A DNA stretch of 64,000 bases, taken from positions 2,495,001 through 2,559,000 of the forward strand of contig NC_081815.1 in NCBI RefSeq assembly GCF_030704535.1, written 5' to 3'. Shown piece by piece: positions 1 to 12,138 of this stretch. The position numbers and the translations under genes were made by a program. Source of the stretch: Vitis vinifera. Its lineage: Eukaryota; Streptophyta; Magnoliopsida; Vitales; Vitaceae. Within the stretch, counting starts at the first letter, position 1; each line of letters starts with the position of its first letter. The notes under the pieces were generated by a model. That model saw only the letters and a list, made by a program, of their open reading frames with translations, had not been told where the DNA came from and made no database searches.

Positions 1-219
1 TGCCGCCATGGACACTTGAAATTGAACAAGAAAAATTTTGAAAAACTTTAAATTTAAGGAAATTTCACATGGATGCATGTTCATTCCTTAAAATGGAGCT
101 AAAAAACATTTGAATGTTGTAAGATTCAAATGTAGTGGTCCCCCCTGGGCTTTGTTTGATTTCTTCTAAGATTGACATACCTAATTTATTAATTATTATG
201 CTATATTTTAATAAAATAA

Positions 220-223
<4 letters not shown>

Positions 224-252
<29 letters not shown>
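224..252. repeat. (TA)n microsatellite
   Basis: About 14 uninterrupted TA units are visible in AT-rich spacer. It is probably length-polymorphic and has no evident function. Confidence 0.9.
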
Positions 253-255
<3 letters not shown>

Positions 256-458
256 TTAAATTAATTATTAATCTATTTAACAAGGGAGACATGCCGCCAA
301 TTATGATCGGCTTCCATGCCCTCCACAACCATGATGATCAATGGCTCACTATTTTCATGGATTTATTCACTAATGCCACTTTTTTATATATTAAAACATA
401 AGAGCGGGGAAATATCAAGATAGCATAGATGATTTAAAGTCTGTTTGGTAATAATTTT

Positions 459-532
459 AAAAAGCGTTTTTAATATTTTTAATACTTAAAATTTTTTATT
501 ATTCAAGTGTTAAAAATGTTAAAAACGCTTTC
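459..532. repeat. Small foldback (MITE-fragment-like hairpin)
   Basis: The left arm reads AAAAAGCGTTTTTAATATTT and the right arm is its imperfect reverse complement, ending in AAAAACGCTTT. The loop is short and AT-rich. The preceding GTCTGTTTGGTAAT resembles plant MITE ends. Calling it a MITE remnant is inference. Confidence 0.45.
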
Positions 533-2098
533 TAAAACCACTTTCACACTCTTACTTTAATAATCTAATTATTATATTATTTTATTTAATCTAATTATTA
601 TATTATTTTATTATTTAATAAAAATACATTGAGTGTTGTTTTTTAGGTGATAAAATGCTAAAAATATGAATGATTGAGTTTGTATTTGAAATTGAGTGTT
701 TGGAAGTAGTTTTAAGAAAAAATAATGATAATTTTGAAAATTTTAAATCTAAATTCTTGTATTGTGCTCAATTAAAAAATTATTTTTTAAAAAAAATTAT
801 ATAAAATAGAGATAAATTATATTGGATTATTTGTTTGATTGAAATGATAGTTAGTTTCCATATTGAATTATGAATAGATAGAAAAAAAAAGTTAATATTA
901 TTTTCCATTTAAAATTGTATTTTAAATGTTTTTATTTTATTAAATAAGGATGGAGTCATGGAAAAACCAAATTTGGATATGATTTTGATTATTTATGACA
1001 CTTATCCTTATTCTATACACTTCCTATTTTCCATTTATAAACATATAAAATATTGATAATTTTTATATAAAATATAAAAATTTTCAAGAATTATTTTTTT
1101 TTTTTAAAAACGATAACTTTTAAAAATTTTAAATGGTAAAAAAATTTAAAATTTGAGGTATAATTTTTTTTTTTATTCATAAACTCTTTAAATAGCTTTT
1201 AAAAATCATTATCTTAAAAAGGTAGGTTTTAGTCTTATATAGAAATTATTATCATGAAATAAAGGGTATATCCAAAAGATAGATAATGTTTGAATATAAA
1301 TTCAAAGAAGTGTTTTAATAGTGGGTTTTAAATATATTATATGAAAAAAAAAGTTTTTTTTTTTTTGAAAATATTGTTTTTAAATTTTTTAAAAATGTTT
1401 TGAACATTTTAAAAAGCTGCTACAAATTAAAAATGTTTGAACGAGAATCATTTTCAAATAAATTTGAAGTCAAATTTAAAAGGTTTTTTTTTTAAATTGA
1501 AATTAAAATGTGTTAAATTATAATATTAAAAATTATCAAATTTGAATCAATTTTCAAATCAAATCAATCATTGTTACAATTAATTTTTTGAAAAGATGAG
1601 TCTAAAAAAATTTAAAAATGATTTTCAAATATCTATCAAAATAAGAGCTTCCAAGTATTTTTTAAAAGCATTTATAATGAAAGTTCTACTAAATTCTAAA
1701 ATTATTTTATCAAAATCATTTTTAGATGAAATCGAAGTCAAATTTTAGGAGATTTATATTTAAAAATGGAGTGGAAACGTGTGACGTGTGGAATCATAAT
1801 ATTAAAAATTATGAAAATCGAGTCAATATTCAAATCAAATCAAAGCTTGCTTGGGAAGGTTTGTGTTGTGTTTATAAATATATATGAAATTGAAACTCCT
1901 CCCTCTCATAATGGAAACAGAGGGGCGTGGGACCAGCAAAAAGTGAGGTGGAAGTAGCCCACCCCCAGCGCAGAAAGGAGCTGTAATCAAAAGCGACAGC
2001 AAGTGAAGATCCCAACCTAAAAGCGGCATCTTCTCCAAAAGATCCTTCACCTCTCCGCACGTGACACCTCACACGCTCCAATTTCTCAGACATTTACC

Positions 2099-2106
2099 TA
2101 TAAATA
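2099..2106 (+). promoter_or_regulatory. TATA box, glucosylceramide synthase gene
   Basis: TATAAATA lies about 330 bases before the ATG at 2437. The CT-rich stretch after it (2120-2170) is typical of a plant leader. An ACGT core (GCACGTGACAC, about 2057-2067) lies just upstream. Transcription would start near 2130, which implies a leader of about 300 bases. Confidence 0.6.
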
Positions 2107-2197
2107 ACCACCGTTCCAACTGTCTCTTCTCTCTTCTCTCTCTTCTCGCAATCCTCTCTTTCTCTCTCTAGCGGTAAAAAGGAAAAAAAACAAACGG

Positions 2198-2334
2198 ATG
2201 GTGAATCTTTTACTGCAGTAAGAACGGAAAAGGGGAAAAAAAACCTGGGCTGTTCGAAATATAAAATTACGCGGTCTCTATCATTTCGACCTTTTCTCTC
2301 TCTAGCTCTGTTCCTTCTTTCCATGGTGATCTGA
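2198..2334 (+). promoter_or_regulatory. Two minimal uORFs in the predicted leader
   Basis: If transcription starts near 2130, the leader holds an ATG at 2198 opening a 7-codon frame closed by TAA (ending 2221), and an ATG at 2323 opening a 3-codon frame closed by TGA (ending 2334). Both precede the main ATG at 2437. Such short uORFs often lower translation of the main frame. Function here is inferred only. Confidence 0.4.
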
Positions 2335-2436
2335 GGCGGAGGTAGAGAGGGACTGTAGTTGAATTCTAGGGTTTTGGTTTTTTTTTTTTCCTTCCTTCTC
2401 TTCTTCTCTCTGCTCCCTCATTTGCCCTAGCGCGCA

Positions 2437-5400
2437 ATGGGAGAGACAGTGTCGGCATTCGATTCGTATCTCTTCTCTGCCAGCAGAGCTTGTTGCAGTC
2501 CTCTCGCCATTTTTATCCAGATCCAGGTTCGTTTTTTGTGACTGTTTTTTCTTTGTTTTCGTGGTTTGGATCTGAGTTGTTTTGTTGTTGGGACAGTGAG
2601 AGAAGAAAAGAAACCCAAAATTTGAATCTCGGTTTTTAATTTTTTTTTGCAAGTGAGTGACCGGATTTGATTTCTTAATGATTGTGTGGTGATTCTCACA
2701 CTGGAAAATTTTGAGTTGTTGTTCTTGTTAGGTTTTTATTTATTTATTATTATTATTATTGGGTGACTTTTGAGTTTTCTGGATGTCAAAGGTGTTTGTT
2801 TTTTCAATCAGAATCGGGTTTAGGAGTTTAATTTATGATAACTTTTATGAAAAGAAAGTTTTGTGCGTGGATGATAATAAGGAGGTCGGTTGCTTGATTT
2901 TTGGTCAGAATCGCAGATGTAGGTACAGAGAACCAGTCTGAACGGGGTTCAATTTTGGGTTTTTGGACCTTATATCTTGGAATATATTGGATTCCTTAAG
3001 GTGGGGTTACGAGAGAATCATTAGGTAGTGAATGGCTTTTATCTCTGTAAATTTGGCTGGCTTCCTTTGGATATCTATTGGCTACTGCAGTTTTATTTTG
3101 ATTTCTTATAGTGTGGAATTTTAGGGAGTGCTCATCTCTACAGTTGTAAGAAGAACACTGCACCATGTTTTGTGTTCATTATCCGTTTGAGATGCCCCAT
3201 TAGAGAGAGTTAAAAAAGAAGTTAAAATAACTGTTTACCCACCCTAGCATGGCCATTGGAAAATGCATGAAAGGTTTATGGTATGAGTAGCTTATCCATA
3301 TTATCAAAAACTGGCGTATGCCACATTAGATAATTCATTGTGAACCTTGTGTGGTATCATTGAGTGATTCGATTGGGAGCTATTTACGTAATGGATTTAT
3401 TTTTGCTGCATATATGTACCTTGTCTGATAAGCATAATGCTAATAATAATGACACTATTTAATCAACAAAAAATTATAATCTTATATTAATCTTGGTTCA
3501 TTGTGGGTTATATATATATAATATTTGTTTACCTATCAAAAAAAATATATGTAATATTTGTTTAAACATTGTGTGCTATGTTTTAGTGGCCCTTTAGGAT
3601 AGTATTATCACAGTGTGGTCATGTATCAATCTGAGTTTTTCTTTGTGCCACAGGGATGCGTAATCTGCTTAACTCTTGCTCTTGGGTGGGCTCTTGCAGC
3701 TTATGTCAGGTACCAAGAATTGATGACCAGTATGGAAATAGCTTGGCTTTTAGTCTATTATTCATCCTCTGTTATTTTGATACAGAAACTTACTTTTTTT
3801 ATTTGAGATATCTTCAAATATTTTCTTCTTCCCACAGGAATCGAGAGATCAAGCGAATAAAGGATAATATGAAAGGTGGGAATAGCTTTGCATTTCTTTA
3901 CCATGATATCAATGACCTTGAGCACTCTAATCAAGCTAAGCTCCCAAGAGTGTCAGTTGTTATGCCTTTAAAGGGATTTGGAGAACATAATCTACACAAC
4001 TGGAGGAGTCAGGTGAGATTCTTATGGGATATACTCCTATCAAGCATGCTTCCTTCATGCTGTTTTCACTGGAAACAAATAGAGAAATTGGATTCTTTCA
4101 CCCACAACCCCCCTGCCATCCCTCTTTCTTCCACTTTGTGCCTCTTTTTTTTTTCATCAGCACTAATCTAGTTAGTAGCCACAAGGATGCTGGTTGCTTT
4201 CTTTGGGTTGACAGAAGTGTCGAATTTGTTTGAACTATTTTTTTGGAAGAATTGTCAATTTTAGTCATTATATATTGGAGTTCCAGATTTATCTCCATTT
4301 CTATTTTAAATGTATAGTTCTCTGTCATCAGTAAACACAGGTAAAGAATTCCATATTGGGGATCACTAGATGTTTGTGTGGTAGTAGTTTTTTGGATTAC
4401 TATATGCTTGTTTTAACTGTTCTGAGTTTCTTGGAACTGATACTTTAGACATTTGGACTTTGTTCCTAAAATTTTATCAGCTAAAAATTTATAGTTATTT
4501 TTTTACTTTTAAGTTTATTTATTAAGTTTTTCCATACTTTAGTTCCCATTAAATGCAGGAATTTCTATGTTCACAAATGTTCATTACAATTTGATTCATA
4601 AATTACTAAATGCAGGTCACATCTCTGTATGGTGGTCCTTTAGAATTCCTTTTTGTTGTGGAAAGTACAGAAGACCCAGCTTACCACGCTGTAACTCGGT
4701 TGAAATCAGATTTTAAGGCATGCATTTATTTTTCTACCATTTCATTTTGCTTTACAGAAAGAACTAGACTCCCTCTTATACACATTTTTATGTGATGGAG
4801 GCATTTATTTGATATTTTTTCATCATGTCTTCCTTCATTGACTTTTATGGTATGTCTAATGGTCACAGGATGATGTTGATATTAAGATTGTTGTGGCTGA
4901 TTTGTCAACAACTTGCAGTCAAAAAGTTCATAATCAGTTGGTATGTAATATGCTTATGGCTTCCCTCACTCTGCTGAGAAATATGATTCACTGTCCATTT
5001 TATTTTCCAAAATCCACCTATTTTACTTGTACACTCTAAATTGAACATAGTTTCTCATTTAGACTGGACAATCAGTTGTATTGATTCTCATGTAATGTAT
5101 CTATGAGGCACCCAACACCTGCAGTCAATAGAAACTTGCACACACTCATATTTGTATACACCTGTTCCCTGTAATGGTTGAAGTATTTTTCTAGAATCAT
5201 GTAGTTTTTTTGTGCTTTATCATGTATATTCTGGTTCTCTAATACAGGTTGGGGTGGATAGAATGCATAAAGACAGCAAGTATGTATTATTCCTGGATGA
5301 TGATGTCAGGCTGCATCCTGGGACCATTGGGGCCCTCGTTGCTGAGATGGAAAAAAATCCTGAGGTGTATTTATGCACATAAACTACCATGCCTTTTATC

Positions 5401-8400
5401 TATGTAACTTGCATTTTTATCTAATCTTGTTTGATATTTTTTCCCCTTTTGTGTTTTTTTTATATGTGTACTTATGATTTTGGTTGGCATTGATTGGAAT
5501 TCTGGAATGCCCTTTTAATGGTCTGATTTTGCTGGAGACGTGCAGATATTTATTCAAACCGGATATCCTCTTGATTTGCCTTCTGGAAGTTTAGGAAGTT
5601 ACTGCATTTACGAATATCATATGGTATGCCACCATCTAGGCCTTAAACTTTCTTTTATTCATACACATATTACATGCTTTTAACTATAAATAAAGTTTTT
5701 GTTTCTTTCATTTCCAACCTGCTGATGTGATGTATTAAGGGAATTGAGTCTATTCATGATGATTGTTCTTGTGGTTATGTGCTATGTTCTAAAGAACATT
5801 TGGATGAAAAATTATTTCTCTCATGGATTCCATATAGCAAGAAAACAACAAAATGTTTTTTTTGACAGGCAAATGCAGATTAATGTTAAAAGTGCATAAC
5901 AAAAAGAGAGTGCAACCTAAGCATACAGAGGCATGCTGTATACAAAGGCACCCCAAGCAGAAAAAAGAAGGAAAAGCCAGAAATACTAACATGGCCCTAT
6001 GTAATGAATTCTAATGAAGACAAACAACCATTTCTCTGAAATTTTCTTAGACCACAAAACAGGGACTTAATAAAAGTCTGTTTTAGCATTGAATCCTGCA
6101 GCATGAACTAGAGCCAACTCTTATGACACAAGTCTTGGATTTTAAAGTATTATTGGCTGGTGGGGATCACTTTTTCCTTTTCCAGCTTTTGGTCAACCCC
6201 AAGTAGTTCTGGATAAACCTTTGTTGAGTTATTTTCAGTTTGATTGTTGATAAAAAAAACGTGGAACTTGTGGCTGTACATATTGGTGATAGATCCTTCA
6301 ACTCCTGAATAGATTGATTTGTACTTATTAGAGAAAATGTCTAGATTGATTTTTTTTGTCTTTTCTGATTTACAGCCTTGTTCGATGGGTTTCGCTACAG
6401 GTGGAAAAACATTCTTTTTGTGGGGAGGGTGTATGATGGCAAGTAGCTGTTGCTTATCCTTTTCTGAGTGGCACATGCATGAACTATGAAATAATGTTTT
6501 CTGATTGTTATAAATTATTTTCAGATGCATGCGGATGATTTCAGAAATGATAATTATGGAGTGGTTTCGGGACTTCGAGACGGTGGATACTCTGATGACA
6601 TGACTCTTGCAGCAATTGCTGGTAATGCTTTGATCTACCTTATTTTCTTTGTCACATTTATTGAACCAGTTTATCTGTGGACCTTTATTTCTGCCTGTTT
6701 GATGTTATGTGTTTGACCAATAAAATGCTGGTTAACTTTGTCTACTTTTTTACTTTTAACTCTGAGAGAACCAAACTCTAACCTTCTTTATGCAGTGTCA
6801 TTTGACACAAGCAACTTCAGGACAATGTGAATGTATGCTTGTTTGGTTATTATACATCTACATATGTAGCTCTTTTCTTCTTGGAATGACAAACTCTTTT
6901 ATATTTAACGTCAATTGAGATTGTCATTGAATAGTTGATGGCTGTATAGTAATTAAGATATGGTACATACTGGATATTGTTAGGTGTAGTTACGTAACGG
7001 TCCTGTGTTGACCCCTTTTTTTTTTGGATGGCTCAAGGTTTTGTCAAGTTTTCTTTTCTTTTAACTGTTGAAAGGAAGGGGACTATTTCTTTGGTTAATT
7101 GATGGCTTTTTCATAGTCTATTTCCTTATTGAGATGGTGGTTGCTAATGTCATTGTGTCTTTACAGGGAATCATAAGAGGCTGATTACATCTCCGCCAGT
7201 TGCCGTCTTTCCTCACCCCCTTGCAAGTGATCTTAGTTTTTCAAGGTTTTTGATATTCCCTTTTCAAAATTTGTTTTTTCACATGGTATTCCTTGTTGAT
7301 CTTTTCCCTTTTTGACTTGTGTAGATACTGGAATTACTTGAGGAAGCAAACATTTGTTCTTGAATCATACATTTCGAAGGTTAACTGGGTTATGAATCGT
7401 GCATTATTTTCTTCCCACTGCTATCTATCGTGGGGATTTGTAGCACCCTACTTGATGGCTATAATTCACATTGCAGCAGCACTACGAGTTGCTTCTAAAG
7501 AGTACTCGCCTGAGGAAACAACCTTTGCTTCTGGTGGTGAGCACACTGCTTTTCCCTTTTAGGTAGGTTGTAAGTGTTTATTCAGATGAAATCATTGTGC
7601 AGGATCCTGATACAGGACAATGTTTACTGTCCAACCTTTTTCAATGCTAAAAATTGAATATTGTATTTAATAGCAGAGCCTCCAAAACTTAGGTCAGAAT
7701 ATTTAAACAAAATGTGATGATTTTTTTTTCTTGATTATAGAAACCCTCCCTTGTGTGATCTTTTGTCAGTTCATTTGAGGTGCTTTCTAATTTATTTACA
7801 TTGGGTCGTGTGGGAGGTCAGGTTGGTTGGTGGCATTTGCCTAACTGGGAATTTAGTAACAAACAACCACTTCCAATGTGAATGTTTGTCTACATTATTT
7901 TAACTTTCTGAATTGTATATAACAATTTCTCTTACGAAGAATATGTATGCATTAGGAAAGCACAAGCTAGAGAAGTCAACTGTTGATCTTATGCAATAAC
8001 ATTTTTGTTCTTACAGTTTTATAAACTTATTTCAATCAGGGTTGTTGCTGGTTAGCTCCCTTGCTATATGCACTATTGTAGAACTTCTGTCAATGTGGAA
8101 CTTGACAAGGATAGAAGTTCAACTATGCAACATGTTATCTCCTGAGGCAAGCCCACTGTCACTTGCGTCGTATAACTGGGGCCTTGTAAGTATCACTACT
8201 ATTCCTCATAAAGTAGAAAGACGATGCTCTTTATTTCAGATGCACCATTTAGTCATTTGAGAGTTTGCAGGACTTTCTGTAAATACTCCAACATGTTATA
8301 GTATCCTTTAGTAATATTTTGTATTATATAATACTTTTAAATAGCCTCTTACAATTGTTGAATTCTGATTCTTCATTCTTATAAGCATATGCGAATTGAC

Positions 8401-9577
8401 TCTTGAAATGTAAAGTTGAAGAGAGTAAAAGAAATGTTGGATATGTACTCCATGAATTGAAGCTAGAATTCAATGTTCAAAGTGCCATTCATGATTCATC
8501 TTTTGATTTGACTAACATGATCATCTATCAGTTGGTGTGGCTAAGGATGGAGTTGAACAGATACTGGGAAAATTTAAGTGTGAATTGGGAAAATAAAAGA
8601 TGTAATGCTTTGTTAAGAAATATTATAAAAACTGGCAGGCATTTGAAAAATAGGTTAAGATTATAAATGATACCTGTATGTCATTCAATTTAGTAGAAGC
8701 TTGGGGTTGTTAATATCATGATGATGCTGTTCAATAATTACTAATGTAAATAAATTGGTACTCAATTTGAGCAGGTGTTTATTGCATTGCTGGTGGATAA
8801 TTTTTTGTACCCTGTTTCTGCATTCCGTTCACATTTGACTCAATCTATCAATTGGTCTGGTATCAGATACCACTTGAAAGATGGGAAGATAAGCAAGGTA
8901 TGTTGACAGAGGCCTTTAAATCCTAAAAATTCAATTTTAGCTTGATATTTTTCCTTTGAAATGATATTTTAATCATTGCCATGGCTGAGGATTCTATGCA
9001 TTAAATTCCAGTTCTTGATGATGACTGGCAAGAATATTTTATTTGCTTTTTCTTTTTAATAAATAAATAAGGGATTTAGGGTGTGGTAATGGACAAAACA
9101 GCCTTCTATAATATATTTTTTAGTTAATTCTGTTCTTTGGTGGGGGTGGGAGCAAGCTAGGCAATTGTTTTAGAACTTTTGGTTCTGTTGGAAGAATCGA
9201 AGACGTAGCTTCTAGTTTGTTGCATATGTTATTATGAAATCAAAACCACTAAAACAAAAAATTTATAGGTGATAAAACATAATGAGCCCTTTTCATGTTT
9301 CACTACTTTTTGAATATCAGCCATTTCTCGCAGAAGGAAAAAAAAAAAAATTAGAAATAAGCAATAAAACAAATCATAATTAGCCAGCTTTTTGTTTCAC
9401 TTCTTCACCATTTATGTGATGCAGATTGACAGAGGCAAAGATATTGGTTCCAACTACACTGACCTGGGAGGAAAGCATTTATATGGTAAGAAAGGTGCCC
9501 CAACAAAAGTGTCATTCCTAAGCTCTTTGGCAAGAAGTTTGCAACAGTGGCACCAGCCCAAGAAATTCGATGTCTAG
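2437..9577 (+). CDS. GCS: Glucosylceramide synthase (ceramide glucosyltransferase), complete, 14 exons
   Basis: Transfers glucose from UDP-glucose to ceramide, making glucosylceramide of plasma membrane and endomembranes. CDS exons: 2437-2526, 3654-3709, 3838-4012, 4616-4717, 4869-4940, 5248-5364, 5546-5623, 6376-6438, 6525-6621, 7167-7245, 7325-7536, 8040-8185, 8775-8897, 9425-9577. They join in frame to 520 aa, about the length of plant GCS. A membrane segment lies at about residues 23-49. A GT2-type glycosyltransferase core follows: VVMPLKGFGEHNLHNW, VVESTEDPAY, the DDD motif at 182-184, GGCMMMHADDF, and GGYSDDM at 271-277. At least three C-terminal membrane segments follow (about 341-366, 382-400, and in exon 13). 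The end GKKGAP...KKFDV matches plant GCS. Introns 4 and 8 begin with GC rather than GT. Identity is very likely; the start is supported by position and by the first membrane segment. Confidence 0.95.
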
Positions 9578-12090
9578 CAATATATCCTACAAACAAGAAA
9601 TTGTGATAATTTTATCTTCTTGGCCAGATGTGATGATCAGTAATGACAGCTTCAAGGGTAAAACTTTTGGCAGATCGCTTGGTCTTGCCTGGTCATCCTG
9701 GGATTACATGCCCAATCCTTTATGGCATTGATGGATTTCAATATTCTAGGATCGGTCTCATTTTTTTTTTTAATTCTTATTCAATCGATTTGATTCTTCA
9801 GCCCCACCCTACATGTATGGGCTGATTTTGTAATTTGTGCCTGTCATGTTCTTCTGTAATTCCTTAAATTCTTATAGGGGATTTAAATGCCAATGTAGAC
9901 ATTGAATTTGTGGAATTCCTGCTCTCTTGGAATCTGACTTAAGATTTCAGTTGTATCAATCCTGTAATTTTAGGCTTTCTGTTTTGTCTCATTTTCTCTC
10001 TACCCCTACAATGGATGGTATTTGTGATAGGGTTGAATGTACCAAATCTGCCCCCCAAAAAAGGGCAAATAAAAAATGTTAAATTATTTTATCAAGAGTA
10101 TTTTTAGTTCCCCATGGTTATAATTAGTAGTAATTTTATTTAGAGTTTAGAAAGCTTAGAATTTTTTTTAAAGAGAAGTTTTCAAGCTTTTTATTTTTAA
10201 ATCATTTTTTTTTAAGTTTTGATCTTAAACCCTCAGAATTTACAATTCTTTATTAGAAACTCTTATTACAATAATTTTCTATAAAATCTAGGGGTATGTT
10301 TGGTTCATGTTTTCAAGAACTATTTTTTGTTCTTGAAAACAAAAAACACAAAAAGCTTGTTTGAGGAAGGGGGTGTGTTTTTGTTTTTTGTGTGTTTTGT
10401 GTTCTTAAAACTATTTTTTTGAGAATAATAAAAAGATGTTTTTATTGATTATTTACTGTTCAAATAATTAATTGTTTTTCGTGTTTTCTCTTCCTTCTTT
10501 TTGTGTTTTCTTAGATATTTTTTTTGTGTTTTCACAAAGGTGAACTCCATCTAACCACCACATCACTACCCGCAAACCCTTTCTTCTTCCTTAAATTATT
10601 GAAATTAATTTACTTATATATGATGACAAAGTCATCATTTGTTTAAAAAAATTATAACTGGTGTAAAAATTTCAAAATGAAATAATTTTTTTAAAATTTA
10701 AATGAATTGTGCATATGCAAATTATTTATATATTTATAATATCAAGTTAATGGAAGAAAACATTTTATTAATTTAAAAAATAACTTTCAAATATGTTTTT
10801 TGTTTGACTTATTCTAAAAACCTTTTTTATTAACTCAACCAAACATGTTTTTTTATTTTTTATTTTTGTTTTTGAGAATAAAAATTGTTTCTTATAATTC
10901 AGTTTCTAAACACAATTTATTTTTTCCTTAAAACATAAAAAATTGTTCTCAAAAACTGTTTTCCATGATAGTTTTCAAAAATAACAACCAAACATACCTA
11001 GGTTTCTAATTAAAAAACAAAGGTCTCTATTTTTTAATTTTTGTAGAAAAGTCTAATAAGTTACATAGTTATATTCCTATTTTCATGGTTTTATTTAGGC
11101 TTTTAGGTTTTCTGAAACCCATGAATAAGATTAATAGTTGTGAAATTCCACTGTCTTACTATTATCCCATCTGAAAGAATCAAATTTATTATTAGATTAT
11201 ATCAAAATCAATATTAGAAGTGTTTTAGTATACTAAAATATAGTTTAAATTTAATTTGATAGTAAATTGAGCATTTTTTTTTTACTCCAAAATTCGTTAC
11301 AATATTTTGGGGAATATCATTACTAGGGATATCACTTGGGAGGACCCGCCTTAATCTAATCTAAACCTAATTTTATATTTAGATGGATTAAACAATCATT
11401 TTTAATACTTAAATTGAGTTTGTATTAAATTTTTTCAATTCAAACTTATTTTAAATTGGCTTGAGCAAAGTTCCAAGTAACTTGAGACTGAACCGATTAA
11501 ATATTTTTATAATATTTATAATTTATATTATCATATATAATAATAATACATTAATAATATATTTTTTTATTTTTTTTAATTTGTAAGGAAACCGATTTAT
11601 TTTTACCTTGTTAGAAACATGGATAGATTATTTATTTATTTTTGTTATTATTTTAAAATATTATCTTACTTATCACTCAAATTTTCGTATAAATATAAAA
11701 AAAAAGGTTTTTTTTTTAAAATGATAAAAGTTTTGGCTAAATACATTTAGTTTCATAGGTTTGAAATGTTATGAAATACTAGTTTTTTATTTTTAGTGTG
11801 AGGGGAGGTGATTCAAAATTAAAAATAAGAATAACAAGAAAAATATTTGATAAAACAAGTTTGTTATCCCTTACCTAGATCCTAGGGATTGAAACCAAGC
11901 TCACCTGATTTGATGGTAGGCCAGGATCTTCCTACTTTGAAATTTTGATAAAGGGGGAGGAGTTTATCAGAGCTATGAGGTGTTCACAGTCTGTCAAACA
12001 CTCATAAAGTTACATTACCCTCAAGTGAAATTATTCTCTAGGAATAGAATAAAGTTAAACAAGCATGGAATCAATCCACCTCTCCCTTCC
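9578..12090. other. Spacer between GCS and the ERD7-like gene
   Basis: Bases 9578 to about 10080 are probably the 3' untranslated region and end of the GCS transcript (AATAAAAAATG near 10068). A terminal-inverted-repeat element follows at 10292-11001. From there to about 11880 the DNA is AT-rich and unrecognised. No coding region is supported. Confidence 0.55.
10292..11001. mobile_element. MITE-like element, about 0.7 kb
   Basis: The left end GGTATGTTTGGTT and right end AACCAAACATACC are exact inverted repeats. Sub-terminal parts continue to pair: TTTTCAAGAACTATTTTTTG on the left, CTGTTTTCCATGATAGTTTTC on the right. The flanks carry CTAGG on the left and TAGG on the right, a candidate short target duplication. 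There is no transposase frame, so it is non-autonomous. Superfamily is uncertain (hAT-like is a guess). Confidence 0.7.
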
Positions 12091-12099
12091 TTTATATAA
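12091..12099 (+). promoter_or_regulatory. TATA box, ERD7-like gene
   Basis: TTTATATAA lies about 45 bases before the ATG at 12139, so the leader should be short. It directly precedes the gene. Confidence 0.6.
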
Positions 12100-12138
12100 C
12101 AATCAGTTGCCCAAACACAGAGAGCAAAAACAATAGAA

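Larger units (their letters stand above)
1..2095. other. AT-rich intergenic spacer
   Basis: No gene is recognised here. The sequence is very AT-rich with long A and T runs. It holds a TA dinucleotide microsatellite at about 224-252 and a foldback at about 459-532, whose arms share AAAAAGCG / CGCTTT ends. From about 1900 the composition becomes more balanced as the promoter of the next gene begins. Short open frames in this stretch look like chance frames in low-complexity DNA. Confidence 0.6.

Noticed and set aside
8403-8666. 87-codon frame in GCS intron 12
   Set aside because: Lies wholly inside an intron whose flanking exons join in frame; no domain seen.
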